Origin: Lactarius indigo
Lineage: Eukaryota; Basidiomycota; Agaricomycetes; Russulales; Russulaceae
DNA: 64,000 nucleotides
Assembly: GCA_025766275.1 (NCBI GenBank)
Contig: JAFKAC010000004.1
Coordinates: forward strand, 1,116,001-1,180,000
Reading direction: 5' to 3'
The notes beneath the pieces were generated by a model that saw only the letters and a program-made list of their open reading frames with translations, was not told the DNA's origin and made no database searches. Positions 1 through 10,386 of the stretch are shown in pieces. Every line of letters begins with the position of its first letter. Within the stretch, counting starts at the first letter, position 1. The position numbers and the translations under genes are program-made.

Positions 1-1173
1 CCTTGCAGTTACAGGTCAATACAACATCGTCAATGCTCCCGGTACCAAGGAGATGACTTACAGCGAATTCGTCACGCAATTCTGTGAAGGCTTTCCCCCA
101 TTCAACGGTGATTCGTTCACGTATCATGTCACGATGTGGGACGTGTTCAAGTTCGGGTTGGAGAAGCCAGCAGATATCATGAAATTCAGGGCAATCGACT
201 ACACGAAATGACTGGGTTCAAGAAGATAAGATAAGACAGAAGTCAAGTAGGGTGATGCTCACCTGGTCATCCACGACGATGAAGCGAACAAGATATTGGA
301 TGAACACGTCATAACTGTACTCAGGAAGCCTACGCCCAGGCGAGCCTTCCTGCACGGCAGGCTTATCTTGCACATCTAAAGACTTGTGCTTCCATCTGTG
401 AGCCTTAGCAGCGTCCCTGTACAAGGCATCGTGCTTTGCGACCAGGTGTTTCCGAAGGTTACTATTGCCTGTCTTTGGACCATAGCAACGTGCCTTTTCT
501 TCACTAAGACCCTCCTTCCTGGTGCCTCGTCAGAATCACGGCACGAATAATATTTTGATGACTTACAAACATGCATTGCACCGTCTCATCTTCTCACCAT
601 CCTCATTATAAAACTCATCAAAAAAGAGCTCCATATTGCTGACTGGAGGCCAAGCATTGGAGTCTAAGGTGGCAAGAGTGTTGGATTGTGGTGTGAGAAA
701 GCCTTTTGAGGGATTGGAAGCTGGCTCATCCTGGGGACTGTCGCTATCAATGTCGGGAAGCTCAAATTCTTCACCATCGCTGTCATGTGCGACGGGCTTG
801 ATTGCAGTAGGCTTGTGGATGTTGAAGCAAAAATCCTCGATGTTAGAATTGTATCAAACTCACCGGTACACGAGTCCAAGCATACCGACCCTGGTGTGTC
901 ACCGGGGCAGCAGGAGTTGAAGAGTCTCGTGGGTCTGTGGGGACAACTTTGGCCTTCGTGGTGGTAGACTAAGTTGTGATCGCAAGCTATAACCCCAACG
1001 TCGAACGATATCAAACTCACCAGCACACGGGAATGAGTACGCTGAACTTGAACCTGACCAGTCAAAGGACGAGAGGGCATGGCAGCAGGAGTTAGCGAGC
1101 CCTCCTGTGTGTCTGAGGGGACATTATTGACGACTTTGGCCTTCAGAGCCTTGGGAGCATGTCGAGGGGGCAT
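1..1173 (-). CDS. hAT-family transposase, BED-finger N-terminal part (continues past base 1)
   Basis: Five exons (1173-1021, 968-864, 811-567, 518-263, 211-62) join in phase through GT-AG introns of 48-52 nt, and a sixth appears to start at base 1 behind an AG acceptor. ATG at 1173 gives a basic start (MPPRHAPKALKAK). A BED-type zinc finger spans exons 3 and 4: RCNAC, then NLRKHLVAKH, the C-x2-C...H-x4-H layout. Exon 4 runs into exon 5 as DDQ-SFRVVDCPEFHDIC, which matches the region at the start of hAT transposase catalytic domains. An acidic linker (exon 3) precedes the finger. No stop interrupts the visible part, unlike its neighbours. hAT transposases cut and paste DNA with 8-bp target duplications. 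The catalytic core lies outside the window, so activity cannot be judged. Exons 1 and 2 look like an internal duplication. Confidence 0.85.
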
Positions 1174-1389
1174 TGATGCAGATGTGGGAAAAAAAATAAC
1201 ATTGAGTTGCTCCCGCTATATGTAATTACATGAACAGACATAAACAGACTTGCGTGCAGTCAAGCGGACCTTGCCGAAGGTCTCCAAGTCATTGCATGGC
1301 GAACGATTACAATAATTCAAACAGCCAACACTAAGACGTGAGAGTAAACAAATCGACAGTATGATGACAGACAGTGAAAATGCGAGCTA

Positions 1390-3770
1390 TCAAAGTGACT
1401 TGTTTCGCTTCGGCGATGCCTGCCGTTCCACGAGGTCCCCACTTTCGCACTCCACTGCTGCTTCCCTGCATCTCTTGGAACCTGAACGTATGGCCAACTT
1501 CTCGGTATGGGGGAGAACAAGCGCCTGCTTTTTGGCGGGTTCAACGGCTGGCCAAGGAGCGTCTCCATTATTGATAGCTTTAGTGATGATGGAGATAATG
1601 ACCTTGTGGTCACTGAGGGCTGACATGCGGTTATTGTACTCTTGGAGTCGCGCTTGGAACTCCTTTTCGTCTTGCGACAGCTCGTCGGCAGCGGACAGTT
1701 CCAAAGATAATGTGATCCCCTGAGCACCTTCATGAAGAGCTTGATGGATCACGTCGTTTATATTGAGCCTGTGAGGATGAGGCGCCTCTGGCCATTTCCT
1801 ATGACGAACAGCAAGTAGCTCCTTCAAAGTGCACAGGAGTTGAGTGAGAGGGGCATTGTCACGAAAGACGAGCCCGTCAAGTTCTTCTTCACCATGCATG
1901 AACATAATTTTCCCTGGTCCTCCAGAGCTTCCGAAGATCTGTGGATGAAAGACTGAGTTGACAAGACCAGACAGGTGATCCGTCTGTAGTTCAGCTTGGA
2001 CATAGTGGGTAGCCATCCATAGCAAAACAAAAAATGCGGACTCGATGTCGTGAATGAAAGTCTGGTTGATCTTGGGGTTCCCAATGAGGTCTGCCGCCAT
2101 AAACTGCCACGTACCCTGCAAATCAATCTTCTCGTTAAGAAAGTGCCAGACGGGGGGGTCGAAATAACATACCGTATGAGTGGATTGGCAAGCCCCTCCT
2201 GCAGACGGGTCATCTGGATCGACCATTTTACAAAGGTCCCAGTTGATGAGCATTCCACCTTCGAAGTTAGAGCACTCTGTCAATAGGATGTTGTTGGGGC
2301 TGATGTCGCGATGAAGGATCCTGCATTTATTGTAGGCGTCACGATGAGCTGGAAGCAGTCAGTCAACAGTCAAGGAAAGTAGAGAGGGCAGGATACGCAC
2401 CGATCAACGCTGCGAGAACGGCGCGTACCATGTCCTTACTGCATTGGAAGGTTTCCAACTTTTTACCGATGTCGTCAAGGATTAATCAGTGGTGGCGGTG
2501 AGGGGTGAATTTGTGTTTCGACGATGTCAGCGCCCAGGGTGCATTAGCAAATTGGCTAGTACGCGTAGAGTGGTAGATGTCCTCGCCAACGTCACCAGAG
2601 GCCAAGCAGCGAGGGACATTGGGTATGCACATGCGGTTAAGAATCGCGTAGAGCTCACCCTCCCTCTTTATTCCATCGCAGGCAACCCTCCAGGAATCTT
2701 TGAAGAAGACGATGCGGTCCCTATGGATGTCGTATGTGATTGAGGTGCGAGTCACGCGGCCAGGAGGCGTATAAAATCGGGCGACAGGTGGTTTGATGAT
2801 GTACTCGCCCCACTCAGACTCGCGTCCTTGAAGAGGGACGGTGACGACGAGAAGCTCCTGAGAAATGAGAAATTCGTTGCTAGCACAAGCAGCTTTCAGT
2901 GTCTCTGCTTGTCTGGCAACGCGAACGCTGATATCATGTCCTCGCACCGGTCTCTCTGCTTGGTCGTAAAGAGTGAAGAAATCCAATAGCGCAGGATCGT
3001 GTTGATAATAGATAGGTGCAGTGACGATTGCGCCACTTCGATCCCATTGAATGAGCCGTGCGTAATCCTTGACCACGAGGACGCTGAAGACATGTGTGCG
3101 GTACTGGCAGTCTAGTTGCAAAGCCGTGTACATAGTAATTTGACCGGCTGTTGTGATCCCTTTGGGCTTTTGACTCATGATTCGAGTGGGACTTGAAACA
3201 GCTGGCCCTTCATCCGTGAAATCGGTCGAGAAGGCGTCTTCCTCCGCTCTGAATTTAAACTCGATGCAGAAGTCACTGGAAGCGGAATCGTTGTCAGTGA
3301 AGTTTTTGCTGGATTCGTCGTAAACTGTACAGTCGGACGAGAAGGAAACTGAGTGATCAGCGAGGGCTTTGTCTGGCGAGCGTGATGTGTCGCGAATATA
3401 GATTGTCTTGAGGTGTGGTTGAACAATATCGATCTAAGAGCTCATTTTCAGTACCTAAAGTGCTGTGGGAGGTCCAAATACTCACAAATGCCCGGTACAT
3501 CGAGGTCTCAGACCGAGAGTTGGCTAGAGTGTCAAACATGCCGGCCTCAAAGCTTGAAGCCCAAGATCATGAACCCGAAAGAAAAGTGGAAAGAAACTCT
3601 TGAGGAGGCATAGGGCCAACAAAAAACGGGGCCATTTCCTGTGACATGACACGTAAGATTTGATCTCGTGAGAGGTACCTTGCATTAAGATATCCAGTTG
3701 TCGAGCTGCGCGTGTGCACTGGGGTCACAAAAGGGACAGGCACTTTGTTGGAGTTTGGGGGGGTGACCAT
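1390..3770 (-). pseudogene. FunK1-type fungal protein kinase, two premature stops
   Basis: Three exons join in phase: 3770-3486, 3433-2401 and 2348-1390, about 758 codons, a usual FunK1 length. Landmarks in order: N-terminal FVGPMPPQEFLSTFL; DFCIEFKFRAEEDAF; the GQITMYTALQLDCQYRTHVF block; IQWDRSGAIVTAPI; catalytic loop LHRDISPNNILL (about 2313); INWD in the DFG-like position; and GTWQFMAADL then the HDIESAFFVLLW helix. FunK1 kinases are expanded in Agaricomycetes and their substrates are mostly unknown. Two in-frame TGA codons break it: 3569-3567, before WASSFEAG, and 2488-2486, within TPHRHH-stop-LILDDIG where the family normally has arginine. Both fit CGA to TGA change. The C-terminal tail (KRCREAAVECESGD...) is basic and variable as in the family. 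The ATG at 3770 is a best guess; an upstream exon is possible. Recoding or undetected introns are unlikely. Confidence 0.85.
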
Positions 3771-4142
3771 TGTGAAGGGCTCGGTGTACACTGTACAAAG
3801 AGATAAATTACAAACAAGTTGAAACAACTGAGACTTGAGTATGTGGTGCTCTGCGATTTCGCTTGGTCAGTTGAGAGGGATAGTGGCTTAGCCACCTGGC
3901 AAGCCGAATTGGAGCTGAGCGGAGCTGCTGAGCGGAGCTGGAACAGACCTATCCAAGTGGGGATTCGAGTCTGTGCTCGGCTACATCCGGCTATGTACAA
4001 GCCGGCTGCAGCTCTCAGCTGAAGCTGGGAAAAGCTGCAAGTTCCCGCAACACTAGATCAGTAGCTGCAAAGATCAACATGGATGGTCAGACACTCACCA
4101 GCGATCACCCCGATGCACCAAGTCGCATCCCTGCGATTTGAG
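3771..4142. other. Intergenic stretch with GAGCGGAGCTG-type short repeats
   Basis: No convincing gene. Bases around 3900-3950 hold imperfect repeats of gagctgagcgg/gagctgctgagcgg. The stretch separates the divergently placed kinase pseudogene and SWIM pseudogene, so both 5' regions may lie here. No clear TATA box. Confidence 0.4.
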
Positions 4143-5356
4143 TTACAGAACCAAGAGCGCATCCCAACAATTCAAAACTTACCATCCGAATTCCCACCCT
4201 ATCAATGATTCGAGAAGCTAACCCAACTGCCGAAGATGAGCCCGGCCTCAATGAAGAGACAGCATCAGAATGACGTACATTTTGTCCAAACGAATACTGC
4301 ACAACGGTAGTCGATATGATGGAGCGGCATTTCTGTGCGCATCCCCTCATCCCCGGGTATTTGGCACCAACCCCCAAAGGTATCAAGGCTTGGGCTGTGA
4401 AACAAGCCTATGAGTTTTGTGTTCACTACGACTTGCCTAACCTTTGGGCTTACCTCTGGGAAAATTGGTATCGATGTGGGAGGTGGGAGCTATGGGCAAG
4501 GAGCAGAAACCCCAAAGAAATACCACACCTAAAGACAACGATGTTCGTCAAGGGGCAGTGAGTAAAAGTCGCTTGAATATAATGCGATTGTGAACTCACC
4601 ATGTCTCATAGTTGGCGGCGCGTGAAGGAGGACTACCTCCATCACTTCAGCTTGCCGCACCTGGACCTGCTCATGTGGGTCTTGATTACGAAGCTCGCGC
4701 CAACGTATTACTGAAAGCTCGAAGTCATGTTGAACAAGATTGGCCGCTTTCGAGAACTCCCTAAGTGGAGGAAAGATTTCAAAGCTGCATGGAAGAAAGC
4801 GATGAGAATGCCGATAACAATGCTGTTGAATGAAAAATACCGACCAGACGTGAGACGATTTGTCTGCACCTGCCTGCAGTTCGTTGTAAGTCAATTCTTG
4901 GTATGCAAGCACCTGGTCCAGCAATTCCACCCAGTCAACCCATGATTCTTCCTCGAAGTGACACAAAATCGTTCCATACCTTTCTGGAGCCACCCTTCCC
5001 TCAAGCCCCTTTCAATAGCCGCAGAGAGTGTTGAGGTGGGCCAGGCAATGGCCACAGACGGTGATGGCGACGATAATACAAGTGTGGAGGTGTATCATCA
5101 CTTCAACACAGCTGGAAACGAAATTGACTCCAGTTTGGGGTCTGAAGACAATGACGGACTCATCGATACAGGGGAGAAAGGCAACTCTGAGCGAAAAATG
5201 TGTAAAGAAGAACTGGAAGATTACATACGCCTCATCCGAAATTTCTGCGATGGCCTCAAGTTCCAAGTCACATTTGAAGACCGCCAGTTTTTGAGAACAC
5301 TAGAGAAAGATGGTGCTGGGTTCATCATGCTTTTGCAAAACTGCCTCAGTCGTGAA

Positions 5357-6132
5357 TGTCACGGACGCTCTATTTTCGCCTTATTTTTCTGTATTTTTAC
5401 GGATTTATTCGGTGAAGATACGAGACTCTAGCGTTGTGTCAAACATCCAAGTCCTTATCATTAGATATGATAAGATGGTTAGTCACATGATGCCAACATG
5501 TGCACCTACAAGCACGTGACCCTGGGATAGTAACTTCCTTATAGGATGTTACCTCTTTAGGTCACCTTCCGCATTAGTATAGCAGTTTCTCATTGGACGA
5601 TAAGCAGGGAACATTCTAGATAGGTCTAGAATACGTTGTCATAGGGTTGTGACTCATAGATAAGGACACGTCATTGTTCTGTCAGCGTTAATGACTGTGC
5701 ATCAGTCAGCACAATAGATAAGCGCTATTATTAGACACGACGCGTCAGCGTCTGACTCATTACTATTACACGTACCTTTAGTAATAAGGTTCTATAGTAA
5801 TTCGAACTCAGCCGCAGCAGTGTATATAAACCCTCATGTAGCGTCCTGAGTGGAACCAACTTGTCCTCTTGGTTCTCCACTCAGGTGCGTATTCACTTGT
5901 ACTTCCCTTACTCTTCTCCAATGTTAACTTGTCCTCTTGGTTCTCCACTCAGCGTGCCACAGCGTGATCACCAGACCTTTGGACTTGTATAAAGTCCTCA
6001 CGTGTGTCTACTCTCCGTTGTGACTGTACGTTCGGCGCGTGACTTGTCTCCGCGCTAGGCTTGGGTGTGCACCTGTTCAGTTCACTTACATTCACCTTGG
6101 TCTAGTTGTACGCGATAAGTCATACTGCTACA
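5357..6132 (+). mobile_element. Solo LTR, family S, copy 1 (776 bp, target duplication GTGAA)
   Basis: Starts TGTCACGGAC and ends ACTGCTACA. It is flanked on both sides by GTGAA (5352-5356 and 6133-6137), a perfect 5-bp target duplication, so an LTR retrotransposon inserted here and recombined down to one LTR. It carries a TATA box (TATATAAACC, about 5823). A second copy in opposite orientation lies at 13597-14373. The internal region of this family is not in the window. Confidence 0.95.
5858..5952 (+). repeat. 27-bp direct repeat bounding an intron-like segment in LTR S
   Basis: Two 27-bp copies (5858-5884 and 5926-5952), each ending CCACTCAG. The first is followed by GTGCGT (donor-like) and the second ends in CAG (acceptor-like), so 5885-5952 could be spliced as a 68-nt intron. 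The first copy also pairs with CTGAGTGGAACCAA just upstream, giving a possible hairpin about 30 nt below the TATA box. Confidence 0.6.
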
Positions 6133-6343
6133 GTGAAAGGTGTTTTAATTCAAGTTGAGCGTCCTCCCCAATGACATGGGAAAGGACAACAGTCAATGTG
6201 ATGTTCTATTGATCGTGTCCATGCTGTGATAACGGCAACTGAGACAACACATGGTGATATGTTTTAAGTAATACTTTACGTTTCCTTACACACACTGCAC
6301 ATTCTCCAGCTGCTTTTAGTCACAATATACCCGACTTAGAATT

Positions 6344-6953
6344 TGATGAACAGCAAACACAGAGGGCATACTCACAGAGACAAAGTAGACTGTGGTGAGA
6401 TATGCTGGAGTGCTGGAAGCAGAGGTGAGACAGGAATCTTGCAGGTAAAGCAAAGGGAGTCTGGCACACAACAGAGTGAGAACTGATTATAGTATTACAG
6501 GAGAGGGACTTTACCTGGCACACAACAGAATGAGAACTGATGTGGACCAGGGCATACAGAGTACTCTACTTATACTATACAGAGGTGTGACACTAGTACA
6601 AGGACAGTAACATAGAGTCACGGAATACAAGGAGCGTTGTTCTACATACAGGACAAAAGGAATGTACCAAAGGAGAACAAGGCGACCAGAACAAAAGAAA
6701 GTCTAGACAAGTATGATATCATAGTGACATCACAATAAAGATAACGCTGTAAAGAGAACAAAGGAAGGAGTACAATGAAATGTCCAGAGTGTTCTACACG
6801 ATGTCATTGTACATGATGTCATAGATAAGCTAAGAAGTCCGAGATTGTACAGATCATATAATCTAATCTACAGGTCCAATATATCTTATCTAAAGCAGTC
6901 CATATCTGCAAGTCCTTTAGAGCCGCTAAGTGCGTGCGGGCCACTTATCAACA
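6344..6953 (-). mobile_element. Solo LTR, family G, copy 1 (610 bp, target duplication GAATT)
   Basis: On the minus strand it begins TGTTGATAAGTG and ends GCTGTTCATCA. GAATT flanks both sides (6339-6343 and 6954-6958). Copy 2 lies at 30319-30923 on the plus strand. It contains the same duplicated CAG-ending block as copy 2, with a GTAAAG donor-like sequence after the first block. Confidence 0.93.
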
Positions 6954-6959
6954 GAATTA

Positions 6960-7440
6960 ACTGTCGTAACATGGCACGCGTTCCACATAAGTAACAAGCG
7001 ATAGGAAAGGAAAGAAAAAATAAACAATAGTACACCAAGTCCCATAAGCCCACCAAAAAAAAGAATATCAGAGAACGAGTGAGTGAAGTATGCAGTGAGC
7101 TCCTGAAGCAAAGGAAGTAAGTATAATAAACAATAGTATGCCAAGTCCCATGAACTCAAAAAGGGTCGAGAATCTGTAAGTGACAAGATTCCATTCAATG
7201 TGAATAAACAATAGTACATCAAGTCCCATGAACTTGTAAGTGACAAGTTTCTATTCAATATGAATAAACAATAGTACGCCAAGTTCCATGATCTCACGAA
7301 AACAATCGATTACAAGTAAGCATTTGTAATTATAGATGTAAGGAGTGGGGAGGGTCGACGGCTGTAGTCCGTGGGTTGTGTTTCCAATTTGGCATACTTG
7401 ATACACGCTGTGGACGGTGGGGTTGAACTGCGGACAAACA
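6960..7440. repeat. Imperfect tandem repeat, AATAAACAATAGTAC.CCAAGTCCCATGA units
   Basis: Four copies of a unit near aataaacaatagtacnccaagtcccatga lie at about 7020, 7126, 7203 and 7263, at irregular spacing (about 60-105 bp). Between some copies lies a shared tail about extension and bending of ctgtaagtgacaag. The stretch has no recognisable gene; 7300-7440 is unassigned. Confidence 0.6.
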
Positions 7441-8060
7441 TCAATGGGAAAAAAGGGGTGGCATACCTCTATATACTTCTCATAGAGTGTTCAGACATGG
7501 TCAGAGTTTGTGGGTCGAGCTGCAGACAATCACCATGAGAAAAAAAGAAAGGTAAGAATAGGGCGACATACCTCGATATACTTCTCATAGAGTGTTCGGA
7601 CATGGTCAGATTCGGAGTTGAGCTGCAGACAATTGCAATGAGAAAAAAGGAAGGTGAGAATGGGGCAACATACCTTGATATACTTCTCATAGAGTGTTCG
7701 GACATGGTCAGATTCAGTATACTTGATCCAGGTTGCAGAGTTTGTGTGGTCAAATTGTGGACAACTGTTAGATTAAAAAAAAAAAATCGCGAACAACTGT
7801 CAGCAGGAAAAAAGGTAGGTGAGAAACGGAGCGGCGCACCTTGATATACTTCTCATATGGTGTTCAGAGTTCGTGTCACCACCCATATCCAGAAAAATAG
7901 ACTGCTTGTATTGCGTGCGCAAATTGACCGTGAGCAGACTTTGGTTTTTGAGCTCAGGGGAAGCGATCAAAGTAACCCCTGGAACGATGGTGGCCCTGGA
8001 CCAGCGAAGTCGTGGCAAACGCAGTTCTCGATATGGTTGGATTCCTTAGAGGCAGGGGAG
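7350..8060 (-). CDS. Unrecognised gene with tandemly duplicated 17-codon exons
   Basis: On the minus strand, short exon-like blocks read (L)NSESDHVRTLYEKYIE and are each followed by a GTATGY donor-like site and preceded by a CTGCAG or CCGCAG acceptor-like site. Copies have the shared core at about 7472, 7577, 7677 and, more degenerate, 7844. After the last copy comes FNPTVHSVYQVCQIGN. Upstream is an open stretch (about 8050-7865) including TVNLRTQYKQSIFLDMGG. The copies at 7472 and 7844 carry disruptions in the frame of the best copy, so this may be decaying. I do not recognise the protein. The pattern suggests unequal duplication of one exon with its intron. Confidence 0.35.
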
Positions 8061-8815
8061 CGTGCCGGCGTTGGAGGTACAAGGAAAGGGGCTAGTTGAG
8101 AGTGCAGATGTACTCACCTGCTGCCTCCCTCTCTGCTTCTCAGCGTCATCACTGCTCACCTCCACTTCAACCGCAGTAGCAGTGATGAGTGAAAGGGCAG
8201 TGCCAGTGGGTGAGGTGCCAAAGAGTAAGACAGCAAGCAGTAGGGCAAGTGCGCGAGGGAAGAGGACGTACCCGCAAGAGGTAGAAATGATGAAGATCTG
8301 AGGGTTGACAAAGTTGACAAGCACCAAGTGACAAGCATAAGGCACAGAGGAGAGACAAAACAAGTGGGGCCACAAACAAGGCCACAAGTGATGTCTTGCA
8401 GTTTGCACCGCATGGAGGCTTCTGTGGCCTGGCCTCATGAATTCACCTAGACTCACACAACCAAGCACACAACACCAAGCACAACGCACAAGGACTTGCA
8501 CAACAATGCTCCATTTAATCACTCACAAATAGGGCCAAGTGACTGGGAGTACTTTTTCTCAGACAGTGAGGCAAAATTGACATTTGTGGTGGGTAGCATT
8601 TGGTGTGGGAATCTAAATTGCGTACACTGTGTACTACGATTTTTCGTTTATTGAGTCACGTGACATAATTATGTAATTAGTTTCAAAAATGATAAATGAC
8701 TTGTTAAGGTCAGCATTGACCTGCTGGAAGTGTCACATGGTGTCATGTGACATGTTAGGGGGGGGGTGAGCAAGGACAGTTGTAACCTCCTTTTTAGACA
8801 ATCTGCCTTCGACTA
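8061..8815. other. Unassigned sequence left of the Tc1/mariner-like element
   Basis: A minus-strand open frame (8522-8046) with a hydrophobic run GYVLFPRALALLLAVLLFG could be an upstream exon of the neighbouring unrecognised gene, but I found no supporting homology. 8525-8815 holds AT-rich sequence and a G9 run at 8758, with no gene seen. Confidence 0.25.
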
Positions 8816-8855
8816 AGGCTGCCACCATGAAGGACCCGCAACCCTTACTTAAGCC
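8816..8855 (+). repeat. Left terminal inverted repeat of the Tc1/mariner-like element
   Basis: Pairs with 14931-14892. Shared core GGCTGCCNCCATGAAGGACC then CAACC and TAAGCC. Preceded by TA. Confidence 0.85.
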
Positions 8856-9579
8856 CCAACCCTAGGTTTAGGGTCACATGACCCGGCCAAATTTCTAGGT
8901 CTTGAGCATCAAAAAGTTGGGAAATTTGATTCTATGGGTCCACAGTAGTTTGAGCCTCTAGGATACATTGAGGTGGTAGTGTACGATGACTATGATATTT
9001 CTTATTAGCCCAAGCTGCCTGTGTGCCCAACAGACCCTTCCTGTAAGTGGCAATGAAACAAGCTGAATGATTTGTGAACCTAGAGAATGGGGTGTGAGTT
9101 TGGGAGACAATTGAGAAAACAAAAAAGAAACATACCTTTGAATTTGAAGGAGAGGAACATCGTCAAGAGACTCCTTTACCATCTTCTCCATCTCCTTGAT
9201 TGTAGTTGATCGGGGTGCTGTGTGATATCGAAACTTGGCTGTGCCCCAATACTGCTTGATAAAATTAAGTTCACAATGATACTTTGGGTAAAAGTCACAC
9301 AAGTGGCTGCGCTCCTCAATGAGTTCCTGCAGCTGTGACTTTTGGTTTTTGAAGTCAGGCTGTGTGAAAAGGAGCCGCCAGCAGCAGCAATCAGTGCGAC
9401 CAGGAGGGCAATGGAAGTGTGGGCACTGTGTGAGCAGTCCATCCTCTGGCCACAGCCCACGTTCACAAATAATGATCTCCATGCCTTTAAACCATCTGGG
9501 CATGGAGGGGTGGTCATTGGGGAAGTAAAGCGGCTGTGATTCGCTGGTAGGAAGTGTTCCATCACGTGTTATGGTTGTA

Positions 9580-10121
9580 TGTTACATTCCTACGAACGTG
9601 TTGTCCAACTTGGACCAAAAACGGGTGTTGGCATGTGACTACTACTCGTGGAACAAGCTTAAGTGCTGAAGCATCCCCTTAGTAGTCAAGACAAGGTAGC
9701 CTCCTGATGAGATAATCAGGGAATAAGAGAGAAGTTTGATCAGCCATCAACCAAAGGAGAGATGGGAGGCAAGTGACAAGTCACAAAGGAAGGGAAAGCC
9801 TGAAGTCCTATTGAACGGTAGGAGAATACAAGAACTCAAGCTAGGGAGTGCTCCGTCCCAGCGTACTACCTATATACTAGTACACGGTAAGGTTCGCAGT
9901 CAGATCCAAACCCAGAAACCCTAGTACTGTACATGAGTCATACTGAGTCATAGATAAGTGCAACCAATGGCATAAGGCCCTCGGTATCGTATCAGTCAGC
10001 ACAAACATATCAGCCAATCAGAATGTATGCAGTAATCAGAAGATAGGCACATAGGCCCATCATAGTCTGTACAAAGGAACCCAATAACCTCTAAGCTTGA
10101 TAAGGCAAGTGGACTGTAACA
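9580..10121 (-). mobile_element. LTR, family C, copy 1 (542 bp), 3' LTR position
   Basis: On the minus strand it begins TGTTACAGTCC and ends GGAATGTAACA. It directly follows a retroelement coding tail (10122-10386) on the same strand, so it is in 3' LTR position. The left flank is TTGTA, against TTGCG at the far edge of the composite insertion (11431-11435). The difference is a single CpG changed to TpA, so this may be a decayed target duplication. A truncated second copy is at 24021-24200. Confidence 0.7.
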
Positions 10122-10386
10122 CTGGTTTGGCATGATATCTGTGACAGCAGATATCACACTGAAACATTGTCACGTGAGTATGTTAGTCATGTGACCACTA
10201 ACTGCCCACACTGCGTATATACGGCTTGGGCATACTCCTCTTGCTGCTGTAGCTTTGTGAGCAGCCCATCTTCTTTGTCTTCTTCTTCAGGGGAGTCGGC
10301 ATGTGACCAGCCAGACTCACAATACTCCCATTGAGGTCCAACATGTGATGTCGGTAAGTCACGTGGTCGAGGTGTGTTCGTTACAT
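10122..10386 (-). pseudogene. 3' end of family C polyprotein
   Basis: Minus-strand frame ending HVGPQWEYCESGWSHAD...LLTKLQQQEEYAQAV...QLVVT-stop, acidic and Gln-rich, just upstream of LTR C. The same tail occurs at 23768-23955 (HVGPQWDYRESSWANAD), and this conservation is why I read it as coding. No enzymatic domain is visible; everything upstream has been replaced by other LTRs. The protein is probably the C-terminus of a Ty3/gypsy pol, by position. Confidence 0.55.

Larger units (their letters stand above)
4143..6333 (+). pseudogene. SWIM zinc-finger protein (MULE-type transposase relative), split by a solo LTR
   Basis: The recognisable part starts near 4316 with MMERHFCAHPLIPGYL and AVKQAYEFCVHYDLPNLWAY, then WENWYRCGRWELWARS. 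An intron of about 54 nt ends at 4612. Next come WRRVKEDYLHHF and the SWIM finger, FVCTC (4859-4873) with VCKH (4901-4912), the CxC...CxH pattern. Further on are SIPFWSHPSLKPL and an acidic spacer. The last block before the LTR (FEDRQFLRTLEKDGAG...NCLSRE) ends at 5356 and resumes after the insertion at 6138 in the same frame, leading to MTWERTTVNVMFY. SWIM fingers occur in MULE transposases; this gene family is common in mushrooms but its function is not established. In-frame TGA codons at 4271, 4712, 4943, 6156 and 6210 make it a pseudogene. At several of them the family has arginine, again suggesting CGA to TGA. Confidence 0.75.

Noticed and set aside
4529..4993. A 154-codon minus-strand ORF
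   Set aside because: It is the antisense of the SWIM-finger exon, whose family blocks (FVCTC, VCKH, FWSHPSLKPL) are clearly on the plus strand.
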